A DNA stretch of 64,000 bases from Aphis gossypii (GCF_020184175.1 NC_065531.1:71146604-71210603); one strand, 5' to 3'; positions 35,698 to 47,990 are shown, numbered from the stretch's first letter. Numbers and translations are program-made. Notes: generated from the letters alone by a model not told the origin.

Positions 35698-38098
35698 CTA
35701 CGCCGACAATAAGGTCCCAGCGTATATACAACAATAATGGATTCGTTTACGCGGGGATTAATCCCACACTGTCGGAAAATAATTCTCTTTAATTCTGTCG
35801 GCCCCCAGTTAAAAAGCTAAGGACGTCGGGTAATGAAAAAAAAAAACAATAATGGTGATGAGTCACCGTGAATACGACATGTATATTGTATAATTATAAT
35901 ATATTTTGCTAACTCTGCTTTCCACGCGGGAACTATCTTAATTTTAACTGTATTATATTACCGTCACTAACGTTTATACTGCACTTGCAGGGTTCAAAAA
36001 TATCTAAAAAAATTTCCTGTCGTTCGATACTATCTTTCTAAATTTCTCTCTCCTTCTCTCTGCTATGTAATATATTTCTTTTAAGTTATGAGTTTACAAA
36101 ATTTACGGTAAACGTATTTATTGTAAATGATATTCAAATTTAACATCAATACATATTACAAATTATATGTGTTGATTCACATTACTAAAAAATTCATGAA
36201 AGATAATGAAATATAAATATGAATTATTTTCAAGTAAATTGTAGGTAGTTTTATTAATATATTGATTGTTTTTTTTTTTTTTAAATCTGTTTTTATTTGA
36301 TTCCATTTTCAATATTTTATTTTATATTTTTATATGATTTAACTCTGAGCAGGTTTTTCCAAGGTTACGTCAGTCAATCGAGTTTTTGATTTGGATTTAA
36401 CAATTTGCATATGTAAAAATATAAACTACCCAAAAGCGAATTCATTTATTATAGGTAATTTACGAAAGGAAAGCGGATTTAAGACTCTTGATTTACCTAC
36501 TTGTATTAAATGCTCATCGGCATTTCACGATAACATAATATTTTTGAGACAGTCTAATCGTTAGGTTACGAATATATAATCAATCAATAAATATTATTAT
36601 ATTATATTACTTAAAATATATGAGAAATTTTTGATGTATTTCTCTGCAGATTTATTGTTCAAAAGTGTTAACATGTCAGCTTGTAACGTTTTTATAATCT
36701 ATCATGTTTACATAACTATATACTATAGTTAATAAAATATTTTACTTATAACATTTTATTTATAATATTTCTATCAAATTAACAATAAATTATTTAGTTA
36801 AATATATATTTTTTTTATATTTAATTACGTAAATAATTCAATATGCATAACACGATGTCAAAAGGAATGAGTAGATCATAAATAGATATTGAAGAGGAGT
36901 CTATTAAAAGTATATAATGCTTAGAAGTATTATAATTTTTTTTATATAAGCGTAACTATTCATAAAAACTTAACTGAACAAAATAAAACTCGAATTAAAG
37001 AAGTTTTAATGCCAACGCTTTATGGTTGGCATTGTGAGAGATACATTACTTGTTTTGGAATTTTGGATGTTTTAGACGGAATATTATGCGTTGTTCTTTT
37101 AAATTTATAACCCTAAAATAATGTACATAAAAGTAAACTTAAAGTTCTTACAAAAACAGTACAATTGTATTTTAATCTAAAACTACTAGTTTGTATAATT
37201 CTTATTTTTGTTTATTTAAGTATATAAATTGTAAACATACATGTTTAAAATTTAAATTAAATATTTAATTTATTCATACTAGAAAATAATAAATTTTATA
37301 TTGTATTAATAATTAAGTGCAGGAATATATTTTTTATCGTTTGATTCAGTATGAAAATTCTAATGCATTTTCAAAAAAAAAAAAAAACTTCAAAAATTGA
37401 ACACGTTAAACAATTTTGTATGTAAAATATCACCTTTTATTATAATATACTATAACTTAATTTATTTCAAGTCTCATGTCTCCATATTATAAAATACAAG
37501 TATTTTAACTGCTGAAATAATTATTGCCTCGTGAGTTCCTGCTCTTGTATCTCAGTTTATAAAACTTAATTGTAGATCATTTAATATGAAATATGAATAT
37601 TGTATATAGGTTACATAACAAAAATAATTAAATAATTAACTAATAATGTACCTAATCTAATTTTTCTGATAGATTAAAAAAAAAAATAGGATAGTTATTG
37701 ATAAAAGTAAAAATTGTATTGAAAAATAATTTACTTTAATAATGTATATTATGATAAAAATATTTTACACGATTACGAGTTAGTTACATATTTTGTGAAT
37801 TATACATATATTACATTATTTATACATTAATATATGGTGTAGTATAAAATATTAAACTATATATACATTTATGTGCAAACAAACAATTTTATGTAGAACG
37901 ACGTAAACAGTTTTATTGAAAATACCTAATAAAAACAATAGCTCGTGACCACTGCAGCTACTGCAGTAACCATTATTTTGACTGCGGCGCGGGGTGCGGC
38001 AGTTATAAAATAATATATTATTGTCATAAAAACGGGGTTATAATTTCTAGTTTGCCACCGGCACGGCGTTCGTGCGGTGCATAATTTTTTATACTTAC
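35698..38098. other. A+T-rich stretch
   Basis: A G+C-richer patch at 35.7-35.86 kb lacks a convincing frame. The rest is A+T-rich with T runs near 36.27 kb and A runs near 37.37 kb. Confidence 0.45.
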
Positions 38099-38293
38099 AC
38101 AATACACATGTAGAACGGGCTGTAAAAACGGCGGCGTCCGATAAAGGGAGTTCGCTTTTCGTAATGGCTTTTGATAATGGCAATGTAAAGCCGGAAACAC
38201 CGCGGCCGCATTACGATGCGATAGTGAGAGCGATGAATGTATACACATCATACGGAGAGAGAGAGACGGGGAGAGAGGCGGAGAGTGTGACAT
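38099..38293 (-). CDS. candidate first exon on minus strand with consensus donor
   Basis: On the minus strand TTTTATATGCG (a TATA-like box near 38350) precedes an ATG at 38293. The frame MSHSPPLSPSLSLRMMCIHS runs exactly 65 codons to TATTGT|GTAAGTAT, an excellent donor. The Ser/Pro/Leu-rich start comes from a CT-rich repeat and looks more like 5'-UTR than protein, so the exon may be non-coding. The plus strand of the same DNA is open too (38164-38295) and has a better amino-acid mix. The donor and TATA-like box are the main support. Confidence 0.3.
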
Positions 38294-38295
38294 AG
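38164..38295 (+). CDS. candidate ORF with strong start context, 43 aa
   Basis: GTAATGG gives a good start context. The protein begins MAFDNGNVKPETPRPHYDAI and continues with a charged GERETGREAES tail to TAG. Its composition is what a cytosolic N-terminus would have. A donor, GCGATA|GTGAGAGCG at 38223, could end the exon after about 20 codons. The frame is open upstream as well (from 38077). It lies antisense to the minus-strand exon candidate. Confidence 0.25.
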   Translation: MAFDNGNVKPETPRPHYDAIVRAMNVYTSYGERETGREAESVT

Positions 38296-39332
38296 GGCGG
38301 AAAAGTGTTGGATAATATTACAGGGATAGGTGCCTCGGCGTCGCATATAAAACGAGTTAATTAAAACACGACCTGTGCGGAAGGAAACAACGAACGGTGC
38401 ACTGTACAACACATAATATACCTATTTACAATTTGCGTACAGCAACAGTCGCGTGTGGATGTCGGTGTAGGCGGGTGTGACGATGGTTGCGATATACGTG
38501 TCCGTAATACGTTTTATACGCATAACGCGTGTAGATATAAGCAATAATAATGATAATAGTAATAACAACAATGATATTGTTACAATCGTACCTATATACC
38601 ATTATTGAAGCCATTTTAATATTAATATAACACCATAACTTGCAGCGGATGAGTCGTATCGTATGACGTTCATTGTCACACATCACATTCGCCATTAACC
38701 GTTTAACTGCACGTATAGATGGTAACGGCTTATTTTTATCCGACGTTCGCTTGTCGTTAATTAAGCGGAAAACTGGATAATATTATGTACGTACCTAGTA
38801 TGCGCAAACGCAGAGTTCGAATTCAAACCGAATGAAAAAAAAAAATAATAATAAATAACTCACAGAGACGATTTAAAACATAATATTATATAATTGTATT
38901 TAACACATTTAGCCGCTGCGGGACAGGGGTAACAATATTCACTGCATTTGGCTTTTTGAGAGTTTCAATAACGATATTGTTTAAAATATAATATTAAATA
39001 TTTTTAAAAGACGTACAACAATATAGTGTACACACGTTTTTACATAATTCTATGTTTATTAATGTTTAATTTGTATAATTATGTATAATGGTTACATTCT
39101 ATAATAATGATAATTGAAAACATGGTTGACGATAACAATAAATCCATTAGTGAATTTATAAAAGGTATAATTTAATGGTCTTGTTATCATAATAATAATC
39201 AGTTATATTATCATTTAATATTTGAATATCGTTTCTAAACGAAATGCCATGAAATACGAATTACAAAAATACGATGGTTCTATATTAATAATTAATAGGG
39301 TACTTTCGAAGTTTTTTTAAGATAATATAGAG
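38296..39332. other. stretch next to the 38-kb island
   Basis: Region 38.3-38.5 kb is still G+C-raised and carries the minus-strand TATA-like box. Beyond 38.7 kb the DNA is A+T-rich without exon signals. Confidence 0.4.
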
Positions 39333-39543
39333 CAGGGGTGGCTAAACCGCGTCTCGCGAACCGCATGCGGCTTGCGTTATAGACTTTTGCGGCTCGCATC
39401 TCGTAAAGTTTTTATAAACAATTTTATTTAATACGAATTTATGTATTATATAATAATATGACCTTTTTTTTTTACATTTTGACTCTTTCATATTAATTAA
39501 TATATTTGGTGGCTCGCGAGTTTCGTCTCGCTGGCCACCCCTG
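39333..39543. mobile_element. hAT-type miniature element (MITE)
   Basis: The left end CAGGGGTGGCTAAACCGCG and the right end TGGCCACCCCTG form terminal inverted repeats (CAGGGGTGGCYA), typical of hAT non-autonomous elements. The subterminal regions are rich in GGCTCGCGA-like motifs in both orientations. At 211 bp it has no transposase. The 8 bp outside each end (ATATAGAG and CAATAGTG) match at 5 positions, consistent with an aged 8-bp target duplication. Confidence 0.8.
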
Positions 39544-41181
39544 CAATAGTGTTATAGTATTGACTTTCTACATTTCTATCCCAATTCAAGCAGTCACTGC
39601 CCCTACCTAAACAACACGAAGCGATCTGTAGCAATTAGCGACTGCAGTTTGCACTTGCGGCAGGTATGAAATAATTCAAGTATTGTAGTGTACTGCTGAT
39701 ATTTGTTCCTATCAATCGTCACTTCTGGACACAAAAAGCGCAACTTTACTTTCCCATATTATCCGATTTCTGTAGATATGAGGCAGTGAATCGAGTCGAC
39801 TGCAGTACAAGTATTTATGAAACAAAGATAGAGGTGACCTCTTTGCTTTTTCAACGCTCTACGACAACCAAAAACGAGACGATAAGTCGATAACTACAGC
39901 CAAATATTTTGAGTGCACAATGTCATTCATATATAAGTATTTCAAAAATTTAATTTTGTAAAAACATGACGGCAAATTATTAAAATGGTCTCTAAAAGGC
40001 GCATTATGAAATACATACGTACGTACTTAGTATCATATGATATACCAAAATATATTGACTAGTGCAACGTATTTTATATAAAAGCTTTTATTTGATTCTA
40101 TTTAGGGATATGAAAGAAGAAACTACACCTTAGTATTTACTGTGCTTTATATAGACCGTGGAATGACGTAATAAAATGCATAAATACTTATATTGAATAA
40201 ATATTCTGTGAAACAAAAAATATTTTATTCCATTAAAATGTAATTATTCGTATCATGTTTAAATAATTGAAGTAAAGGTACACATATTTAATATACCTAA
40301 CTATAATATTATATACAAATATTTGCTTATATAGTAAATTTTTTCAAAAAAAAAAAAAATGACAAACAATTATTTGCGCAGTGAAAAATTCATTTCGAAC
40401 CACACTGGCTTTGGTTCATTCAAATATTTTATTTTGTTTCAGAGTAAATATTAAGCTAGTGGTAAACAAAATAGATAATTCAATATTTTAGTTATTCATA
40501 AACGTTTAAAACATTTTAGTAGGACTTTTTGTATATCCTGCATACCTATATGCATTAAATTGCAGATGAAGTTGAGTTAACACGTGGTGGTTGTAAAAAT
40601 AAACACGTACAGACATTACGTGATGGTATAAGGTGGATGGAACTAAGTAGAGCTTAAACCTACTGCTTTGGACGTGTACGGGTTTTTATTATGAACCGTA
40701 ATGTAGACCAATCAAAATTATTCTTATTTCACACCTTTTCAAGAAGTATTTTTTCTTTGTTTCGATTTAAAATTTAAACATTTTTGTTTATTTTTTTTTT
40801 ATATCTAATGTTTGTAGATTTATAATAAAATATCTACTCATAAAAAATGTACCAAAGTTTTTAATAAAAAAAGGTCACATCTAACCCCTGATCAGGTTAA
40901 AAATAACCATGCATGTCTAATATTTAATGGTATATCCTAGTTTTATTTTTCTGGCTGAAACCGTACAAGGTCAATATGACTATGAGTTTTAAATGATTTG
41001 ATCAGTTATTTTTTTATTATGCATATAAACATTTGAAACTTGCCATAAAATTATTGTTATTTAGTTATTTGTCTTAATGTAATACGTATACTTATTATGA
41101 CAATAATATATTATAAACCAAAAATACGATAATTCATTAAGTTTCATTTTAAATATCTAAATATTTAATAATTAATATATA
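39544..41181. other. stretch without a confident gene
   Basis: Region 39.58-39.90 kb is somewhat G+C-richer and includes the short palindrome AGAGGTGACCTCT near 39830. No frame has splice support. The rest is A+T-rich. Confidence 0.45.
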
Positions 41182-41258
41182 CAGGGTGATTTTTTTATCG
41201 TTGAACACTTTGCATACAAAGTGTATACAAAGTGTTCAACGATAAAAAAATCACCTAG
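41182..41258. mobile_element. 77-bp palindromic mini-element flanked by TATA
   Basis: GGTGATTTTTTTATCGTTGA and the following ACACTTTG (41185-41212) are matched perfectly by their reverse complement at 41228-41255, giving 28-bp arms with a 15-nt centre that itself contains ACTTTG/CAAAGT repeats. The ends are CAGGGTGATT and AATCACCTAG. TATA lies immediately outside both ends, consistent with a target duplication. It appears to be a minimal foldback or MITE of the same end-type as the element at 58528. The perfect arms suggest recent formation. Confidence 0.75.
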
Positions 41259-43961
41259 TATATATATATGAAATTGGTATAATATATAAATACTTCTAAT
41301 AAATAATGTACAGTTCAATATTTATAAATGTTAACAACAGAAATTCTGGTGCAAAAATTCTTCTTGGGTTTCACTAAACAAAATAAAGATGTTTTGTTTA
41401 TGTTTATAGTAACGTATAGAAATTCGTTTCGAAATTTCAACAACTACCTTGTTAACTACACAAACACTACTACGCTTTAAAATTATTGTTCAAACAATGT
41501 CTCACTTCATCGAGCATCTTATAGTTTTATTAGTTTTGAAGTAAACTTTATCATTGTATTTCCTGACGATCACTAAAAACATTTGCTCAATATTCTATAT
41601 TTTGATAGGTGCCAAAACACACTGTAAAAATAAAAGCTAAATTTTGTAGACAATTTAAATTATTTACAAATTTAGTAATCCATCCAAGACAAATATATGT
41701 AGAAAGAGTAAATTATACGATGGAGCATCCAATTCAAATATTTTAATAAATCAGATTTATAAAACGAGATGAAAAATAATTGAAAACAAGTATTTGTAAG
41801 ACCATTTTAAGATAAAATTATTCATCTCTATATTGTATTGTATATTTGAATAAACATAATTATATTATAATAAGTAATACCTTAAATTAATAAATTTCGT
41901 AGGGATTTGATTTATTTGTTTTATAAAAAAAATATTGACGTAGTATACATTTATTATTTTAGAAAAAACAGAGTGACAAATCGAATAAAATGAATCGAAT
42001 AATTATCATATACGTACGAATATTTGAGTTAAATGAATTTCATATCTCTAATACAAAATATTAATCTAAGGAAAAACCAATTAAATAATATGCCATACAT
42101 TTCAATAGCTGCAAAAGTCTTTACCGGTACATATGAAAACGTTATTCTGAACACTAAAGTAATCTAAACAAATGCAAAAACAATTACCTAATGTATTTTT
42201 GAAACAAGTAATATTGTAGGTCATTATCATAATATAGTGAATGGTTTATTAAAAATGATAACTCTAATGTTTTAATTAATAGTGTTCTTATTTTTGAAAT
42301 TTTCAAATATACTTTAAGGTCATATTTTAAAGTAGGTATTGAAAGTTTTTTTTTTACTATTTAAGGAATGTCTTTAGGCGATACACGTTTCTGTTTTTAT
42401 TTATTTTTTAAAATCAGAAACCCTTTTTTTACTTTTAATTAGTTAATGGATTTTTTAGGAATTGTTGATGCTTTTAATTCAAATTTTGTGAAAGTAAGTA
42501 ATGTTTTAGTTATTGCAACATTGAACATTTAATTTTAAATAACTGTAGCCCCTAACCTTCTAAATCTACTATGATGGACCTAGTTTCCTTAGCACACAAA
42601 GTTAAATAAATCAAAAACTACTCATTCAAGTAATTGTGATTTTAATAATATAATAAAGTATCCTCATAGTTTATTTTATTTGAAAATATGGTCTTTAAGT
42701 ATATTTTAAAAAATCGTAGTATTTTATGGTAGTAGTTAATTCATTATTAAATTGAAAAACTGGGATGGAACATGATTGTTGAATAATCCTGAATATATGT
42801 ATTATAATGAGAGAATGTCAAAAATTGAATTTATAATCTTATTTATATGATTTCGTTATCGTCGAATATAAGTGTGTGTTTAAAATACAAACACCTTATA
42901 TACATGTGAGTATAAAGAGTAGATGCATAATATAAAGTCAGCACGTCATTGCAGTTGTCTATTCAATAAAAATAGTGTATACACTAAGGATTTGTGTTTA
43001 AATAAATATATATTTTCCGAAGTTCTATACATGCGGACGTTTGAAAAAAAGATCACGATTTGACTCTTCAAACATGAGTAAAAAAAAAAAATGATAATAA
43101 TAATAATAATAAAATCCTAGACGTAAGTACGCACTCATAAAATAATCGAGTAGGTACTTCTTTCCGTATAGCAGTTAATTTTCGAGTTTATTATTCGAGT
43201 TCATCTAATATTAATAATAATAATAAAAAAAAAATAAATACCAACGTGATTTAGCCTCTCACCGCGTTACCCCAGAATACTCTTGCATATAATACATACA
43301 CTTGAAACAAAAGAGTGTGGATCATTTAATACAGATGCATCATCAAATCGTACGTAGAAAAAAATAGAGAGAGAAATTAGTGTTCAAATCACATACCATT
43401 CTTTTTAAAAAGAAAGGTCCGAATTAATATCGTGAATATTTTCTAATATTATTTATATTACAATATAAAATTATACACGACTATATTCCTTCCATTCTTA
43501 CTCGAACTATATTTATTTTGTATGCTATTAACTAATGAAATTCAACAACTTAAAAATATTGAATTATTTACACTATTCTCTATCGACTGCAAATATGGAA
43601 AAAATACTTATTTTAATTTTTATTCTAATATGATATAAAAATGATATTATAGAACAATAAAATATAATGATTTTTTTCATTAAATAATATAATTATTATA
43701 ATTAAATAATTATTATAGTTTAATTATAATATTTTTTTTCTCGATTAAAACAATTTTTAAACGTTGGTTGATAAAAATGTTTAAATTTAGGACTTCAAAA
43801 AACTTTTTATAAATATTGAGGTAAATACATCTATCATATGAATATTGACTAATTAAAAAGTTTATTTTGGTTTAAGTATCTACACGCGCTTACACAAAAT
43901 AAATCAAATTATGATGAGTTCAAATCCATTGTTTACAGTTTTGCTTTAATCCTTTTAAGAT
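41259..43961. other. A+T-rich stretch
   Basis: No exon is supported. ATA/AAT trinucleotide runs lie near 43.09 and 43.21 kb. Confidence 0.5.
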
Positions 43962-44165
43962 ATGACTTGGATTTTGAATGTGATCTTTAATGCGATATCT
44001 GCCCCTCGGAGGTCGAGATATTTAGGAATTAAAACTGGAATTTCAGTGAAGAGTTTGGCAGAAACAGCGAAAAAGGCTATTCTAACGACATTGCGGTTTA
44101 TCGTCGGCAATACGCGGCTTACGGTGGATAACAGTCGTGCAATAAGGGTGGAAAAAACGGTCTGA
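43962..44165 (+). pseudogene. relic resembling an R1-clade LINE reverse transcriptase end
   Basis: A 67-codon frame reads RRSRYLGIKTGISVKSLAET, then AKKAILTTLRFIVGNTRLTV, then a basic tail to TGA. R1/Jockey-type LINE proteins have, just after the catalytic palm, a YLG motif. About 15-20 residues later an Ala/Lys-rich helix follows (E-KA---- L-R-M-N--GP). The order and spacing here agree, but the usual GP and RR residues are changed and the frame stops early. I read it as a decayed fragment. The similarity is from memory of the family, not an alignment. Confidence 0.38.
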
Positions 44166-44198
44166 TAAACATCTTGGACCTTCTGCTTTTTTTTACAA

Positions 44199-44567
44199 TC
44201 ACAATGGTGAAACTTTGGTTTGATTTCGATGTGTATATATATATATATGATTCTTTATACCTACAGTGTTGTATTCTTCAATTCCGGACGTGGCAATAAA
44301 ATAACATTCAATGGGGGTGACGACAATGGAACAATTGGATTGTGGGTAAGGTTTGAGCGAGTGTAAAAGTAAGAAGTGAAGGTAGTCGCAAAGAGTCCGA
44401 GATGGAAATTGATTTGATCGGACGAAAAACGTACAAACTACGACGACAAACGTTTTGTCGTCCGTAAAAGTTGCTCGTAGACACAAAACTCCTTGCACCT
44501 CGTCATCACACACTTTCATGACCCAAACACGCTCCCAGAACACATTTCTAGGAAAGTCGAAATACAC
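44199..44567 (-). CDS. candidate ORF, 122 aa, unassigned
   Basis: The minus-strand ATG at 44567 starts MYFDFPRNVFWERVWVMKVC and stays open for 122 codons. The first 60 residues are well mixed (acidic CDDEVQG, then a Val/Phe-rich stretch). The C-terminal end runs into a TA repeat. Plus-strand frames of 69-70 codons overlap it, so openness is partly due to raised G+C. No domain is recognised. A possible donor (GAATG|GTAATA) lies just upstream near 44580. Confidence 0.2.
   Translation of the reverse strand: MYFDFPRNVFWERVWVMKVCDDEVQGVLCLRATFTDDKTFVVVVCTFFVRSNQFPSRTLCDYLHFLLLHSLKPYPQSNCSIVVTPIECYFIATSGIEEYNTVGIKNHIYIYTHRNQTKVSPL
44443..44461. repeat. short palindrome, 8-bp arms
   Basis: ACGACAAA, CGT, TTTGTCGT form a perfect inverted repeat with a 3-nt centre. 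Confidence 0.6.
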
Positions 44568-44685
44568 TGTTTTATTACCATTCCCTCGGTGGTCTACGTG
44601 GAATTACGTCATTATTTTGACTTTAAATTCCAATACTCTCACCGTAACTTCATTTATTTTTTTATAAGACTTTTAGTAGGGGGAG

Positions 44686-44844
44686 ATGGCGTACCTTGGT
44701 GACATCCCTGACTTGATTAGCCTGAGCGTTATAACTACGGAGAAAGATGTAATCGAAAAGTTTGTCGAAAAAATTGCAAGTACTGCGTGGCTACGAGACG
44801 ACGAGTTTTTTTTATTTTTAGTAATCGAGTTTCTGCTTCATTAA
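44686..44844 (+). CDS. candidate ORF, 52 aa, unassigned
   Basis: GAGATGG provides a good start context, with an in-frame TAG just upstream fixing the start. The protein begins MAYLGDIPDLISLSVITTEK, continues into a charged helix-like segment (DVIEKFVEKIASTAWLRDDE) and ends in a hydrophobic tail before TAA. Composition is convincingly protein-like, with a possible C-terminal membrane anchor. The minus strand of the same DNA is open for 41 codons. It lies 500 bp after the LINE relic and may be part of an unknown element or exon. Confidence 0.27.
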   Translation: MAYLGDIPDLISLSVITTEKDVIEKFVEKIASTAWLRDDEFFLFLVIEFLLH

Positions 44845-45231
44845 ATTCTATTAGTTTGCCGCCTTTTTAGTACGTTTTGTCCCTCCGAGTATACTGTAGT
44901 TTCAGTGGACCAGAAGTTAAAAAAAAACCACTAGTAGTTACATTAGCACCATAAATATCATATATTTTTATGTACGGGGTTTGTGCGTATTTAATATTAA
45001 AATTAATAATCAATATAATATAATGAACTATTCAAAAACTATAAATAATAATAATAATTATTAAATAAAACGATCAGATCAATAATATGACATAATACAT
45101 CGTAACATTGAGTTGAGTTTATAAAAAATATGAATGGGAGAGAAACAAACTACCAACTCGACCGGCAATAGTTTGATTATAAATGTGTTATATTTCATTT
45201 ATATACATTTATATAAAAAAATATATACTCG

Positions 45232-45262
<31 letters not shown>

Positions 45263-46913
45263 TTATTATGTTCTTTGTTCTAAAATATTTGACATATTTT
45301 TACGAGACTTTTAGAATGATATACATCGTACTGTTCTTTAGATTGGTATGCAGTATTATACAATTGTGTAATAATGATTTAATACTGATGAATATGTAAC
45401 TAAAATTATTATTAATAAAATTCCATTGACATTAGAGTCCCAAATTTAAAAGTCATTTAAAACTGTTACAATAGAGCACACTATATTATGATTAATACTA
45501 TTGTTTTAATATAATTTAAATATTGTTATTTATTCATTTGGTTTTTAAATTCATCGTCGTAATAATCCTTTAAACTTATAAGAATAATGATACATATACT
45601 CAAATATTTTTAATGTATCAATAAAATAAAATTAATTTTGAAAGATAGAAAATTCGTATCAATACCAGTGTAGTTAAAGTCTACGTTACAATGCTGGTAA
45701 TGTTTAAAATATATCGTATTGTTGTTGTTAATAATCAATTTAATTGATTTTTTCAGTATTTTTTTTTTTATATTTAAATGCTGTACAAATGATATAAAAT
45801 AAAACAGCCACGAAACCTTTAAAACAAACAAAATTAAATTAAATAACCTAATAAAATAAAATTATGATAAAATCATAAACAAATGTACCTATATCAATAT
45901 TTTTGGAAACAGATGAATATTTCTGATTAGATAAACATACAAGTAATTAATAAAAGCATTCATTTAAGTTATTTTATTTTATTTATACTGTATAATAGTA
46001 CATAATAAAATAATAATTTTCATTTTTTTTTTTTTAAAAAAAAACACCTATTTCTAATTAGTAACAGCTGTTATTTACGTGGGCGTATACGTCATATAGC
46101 CAGAGTGCATCTTTACTCATTAACTAGGTATCTTAGATTTATGTATATTTATATTAAAAAACGCCATTATGGTTAATAATAAATGTATACAGATATATCA
46201 TTTAAGTATCATACATTTTATGAATATATAGATACACAAAACAATTATTATTTAGTTCCAAACTATATACTTTTTTAATCTCATATTATGATAGTATATT
46301 TAAAAAACGTAGAAAGCTGTATTTTTTATATATTATCAAAGTAATTGTGGATAACAAATTGTATTAATAATATAACCCGTAGATTATGGATTATTATACA
46401 ATTTAGAGTTTTTAACAATAACATAACGAAATAGACATAAACATTTAGTTTCAGAATGGGTGTAATAAAAAATAATGTTTTATTCCAGGAGTTTATTTTT
46501 TTAGACTTATTTAACGAAATTAAAGCAATACAAAATATTAATCAGAGTGATTACAAAAGAACAACGTAATTTTATGTATCTAGATATTATAATATTCACA
46601 CAGATGATCTATATTTTTATTTTCGATGACCATTAGGTACACTTCTTCATTGGTAAACATGAGATGGAAATTAAAAAAAAAAACATTTCTATTCGGGTAA
46701 CATGTCAAGATACCACTCAACACGGTTTATTATTTCGTTTTTCATTAGCTATTATCAATGATTTATGTTATTTTTATATAATATTAAAAAAAGCATAAGC
46801 GGTTGATACAAATAACTCGAAACAACAGAAAGCAATGTGTTCGTTGGGTCGAATGAAACGGTTGTATATTTTGTTTACTATGATTTTACATAACGAACAG
46901 AGAAGGGAAAAAC
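44845..46913. other. A+T-rich stretch
   Basis: Contains the TA run at 45232-45260 and T/A homopolymers near 46.03 kb. No exon is supported. Confidence 0.5.
45232..45260 (+). repeat. TA microsatellite
   Basis: Twenty-nine bases of uninterrupted TA. Confidence 0.9.
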
Positions 46914-47120
46914 ATGATTTTCGACAGCTGTGTTCGCGAATTCCACGCGAATTCTTTGAATGCGTTTCGTCGATATTTCGAACGGCTGATTACACACGTA
47001 ATACATAATATTATACGCAATTCCATGACTTGTATTGCGGACAAGTGGTATGTCGACCAGATGACCGTTTTCGGAAATACTTTCGCATACATCATATACC
47101 ATATTATATATGTATTATAA
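46914..47120 (+). CDS. candidate ORF, 68 aa, unassigned
   Basis: AACATGA starts MIFDSCVREFHANSLNAFRR and the frame runs 68 codons to TAA. A donor-like site, AAGTG|GTATGTC, occurs at 47045/47046, so it may be a first exon of about 44 codons. The opposite strand holds 69- and 74-codon ATG frames over almost the same bases (for example MVYDVCESISENGHLVDIPL), which are equally protein-like. Which strand codes, if either, cannot be decided by eye. Confidence 0.2.
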   Translation: MIFDSCVREFHANSLNAFRRYFERLITHVIHNIIRNSMTCIADKWYVDQMTVFGNTFAYIIYHIIYVL

Positions 47121-47405
47121 TAGTGCGTTATATCTTATATATACGTCTTATATTAAGTTTTCAGATCCAATTTATTGGAAACCACCGTGGAGAAAGTGGT
47201 TTTTTTTTCTGGTTTTTAATCTGTACTCCGCTGAAAATGTCAAATCACACAGCTTTTGAAATTGTCTTCTGAAGATATTTTATTCTATTATATATTTTTA
47301 TCGGAGTATTATAGAATAGTGATATATGTAAATAAATAATATTGTATACGTATAATAATATTTTATATGATGCAATTTGGGACAAGTGTTATTGTAATAA
47401 TAATG

Positions 47406-47430
47406 CAGCGTGATTATTTTATCGCTTAAA
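47406..47430 (+). mobile_element. diverged terminal motif like the 41182 element
   Basis: CAGCGTGATTATTTTATCGC aligns with CAGGGTGATTTTTTTATCGT at 41182 with three differences in 20 bases. No matching right end was found nearby, so this is a solo or degraded end. Confidence 0.4.
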
Positions 47431-47837
47431 AGTTATTCTGTAGCACATATGCTTGTTTTTCAAAACATTTCTTTTCATATCATATATGTAAGCGATTAAT
47501 TAAATTATTTATATCGTTAATCATTTTATTATCATATCTTGAGTTAATATCGTGTAATTGGATTACGTACTATTAGACGTATAATTACTATACAAAAATT
47601 ATATAATATATTTTATAAACCTATAAACCAATTAAATAAGTAAAAAAAGGATAGGTGGATTGGAGTAGGATAATAGACCTAGTATGAATACTAAATAATA
47701 TTATATATATATTTATAGAATATTAACGGACTAATCCGCTCATCAAAGCTGTAAATTCTAATAACTAATTAACTCTACGCTGAAGAGATATATAACATAA
47801 TACTCATAATACTATACTGCAACAAGCACACAAACAC

Positions 47838-47861
47838 ATATATATATATATATATATATAT
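47838..47861 (+). repeat. TA microsatellite
   Basis: Twelve AT units. Confidence 0.9.
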
Positions 47862-47990
47862 CATTAATATTTTATATAGGATATCAGCGTGTAGCACTGC
47901 AATAAAAGTGTCACAGCGTCGATAAAACAAACCTACACCTCGAGACGACGGTCACACACACGATCACAACGTTTTACAGCAAACGAATAT

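Noticed and set aside
39830..39842. AGAGGTGACCTCT as a nuclear-receptor response element
   Set aside because: It is a 13-nt palindrome, but the half-sites do not fit the AGGTCA-N-TGACCT arrangement.
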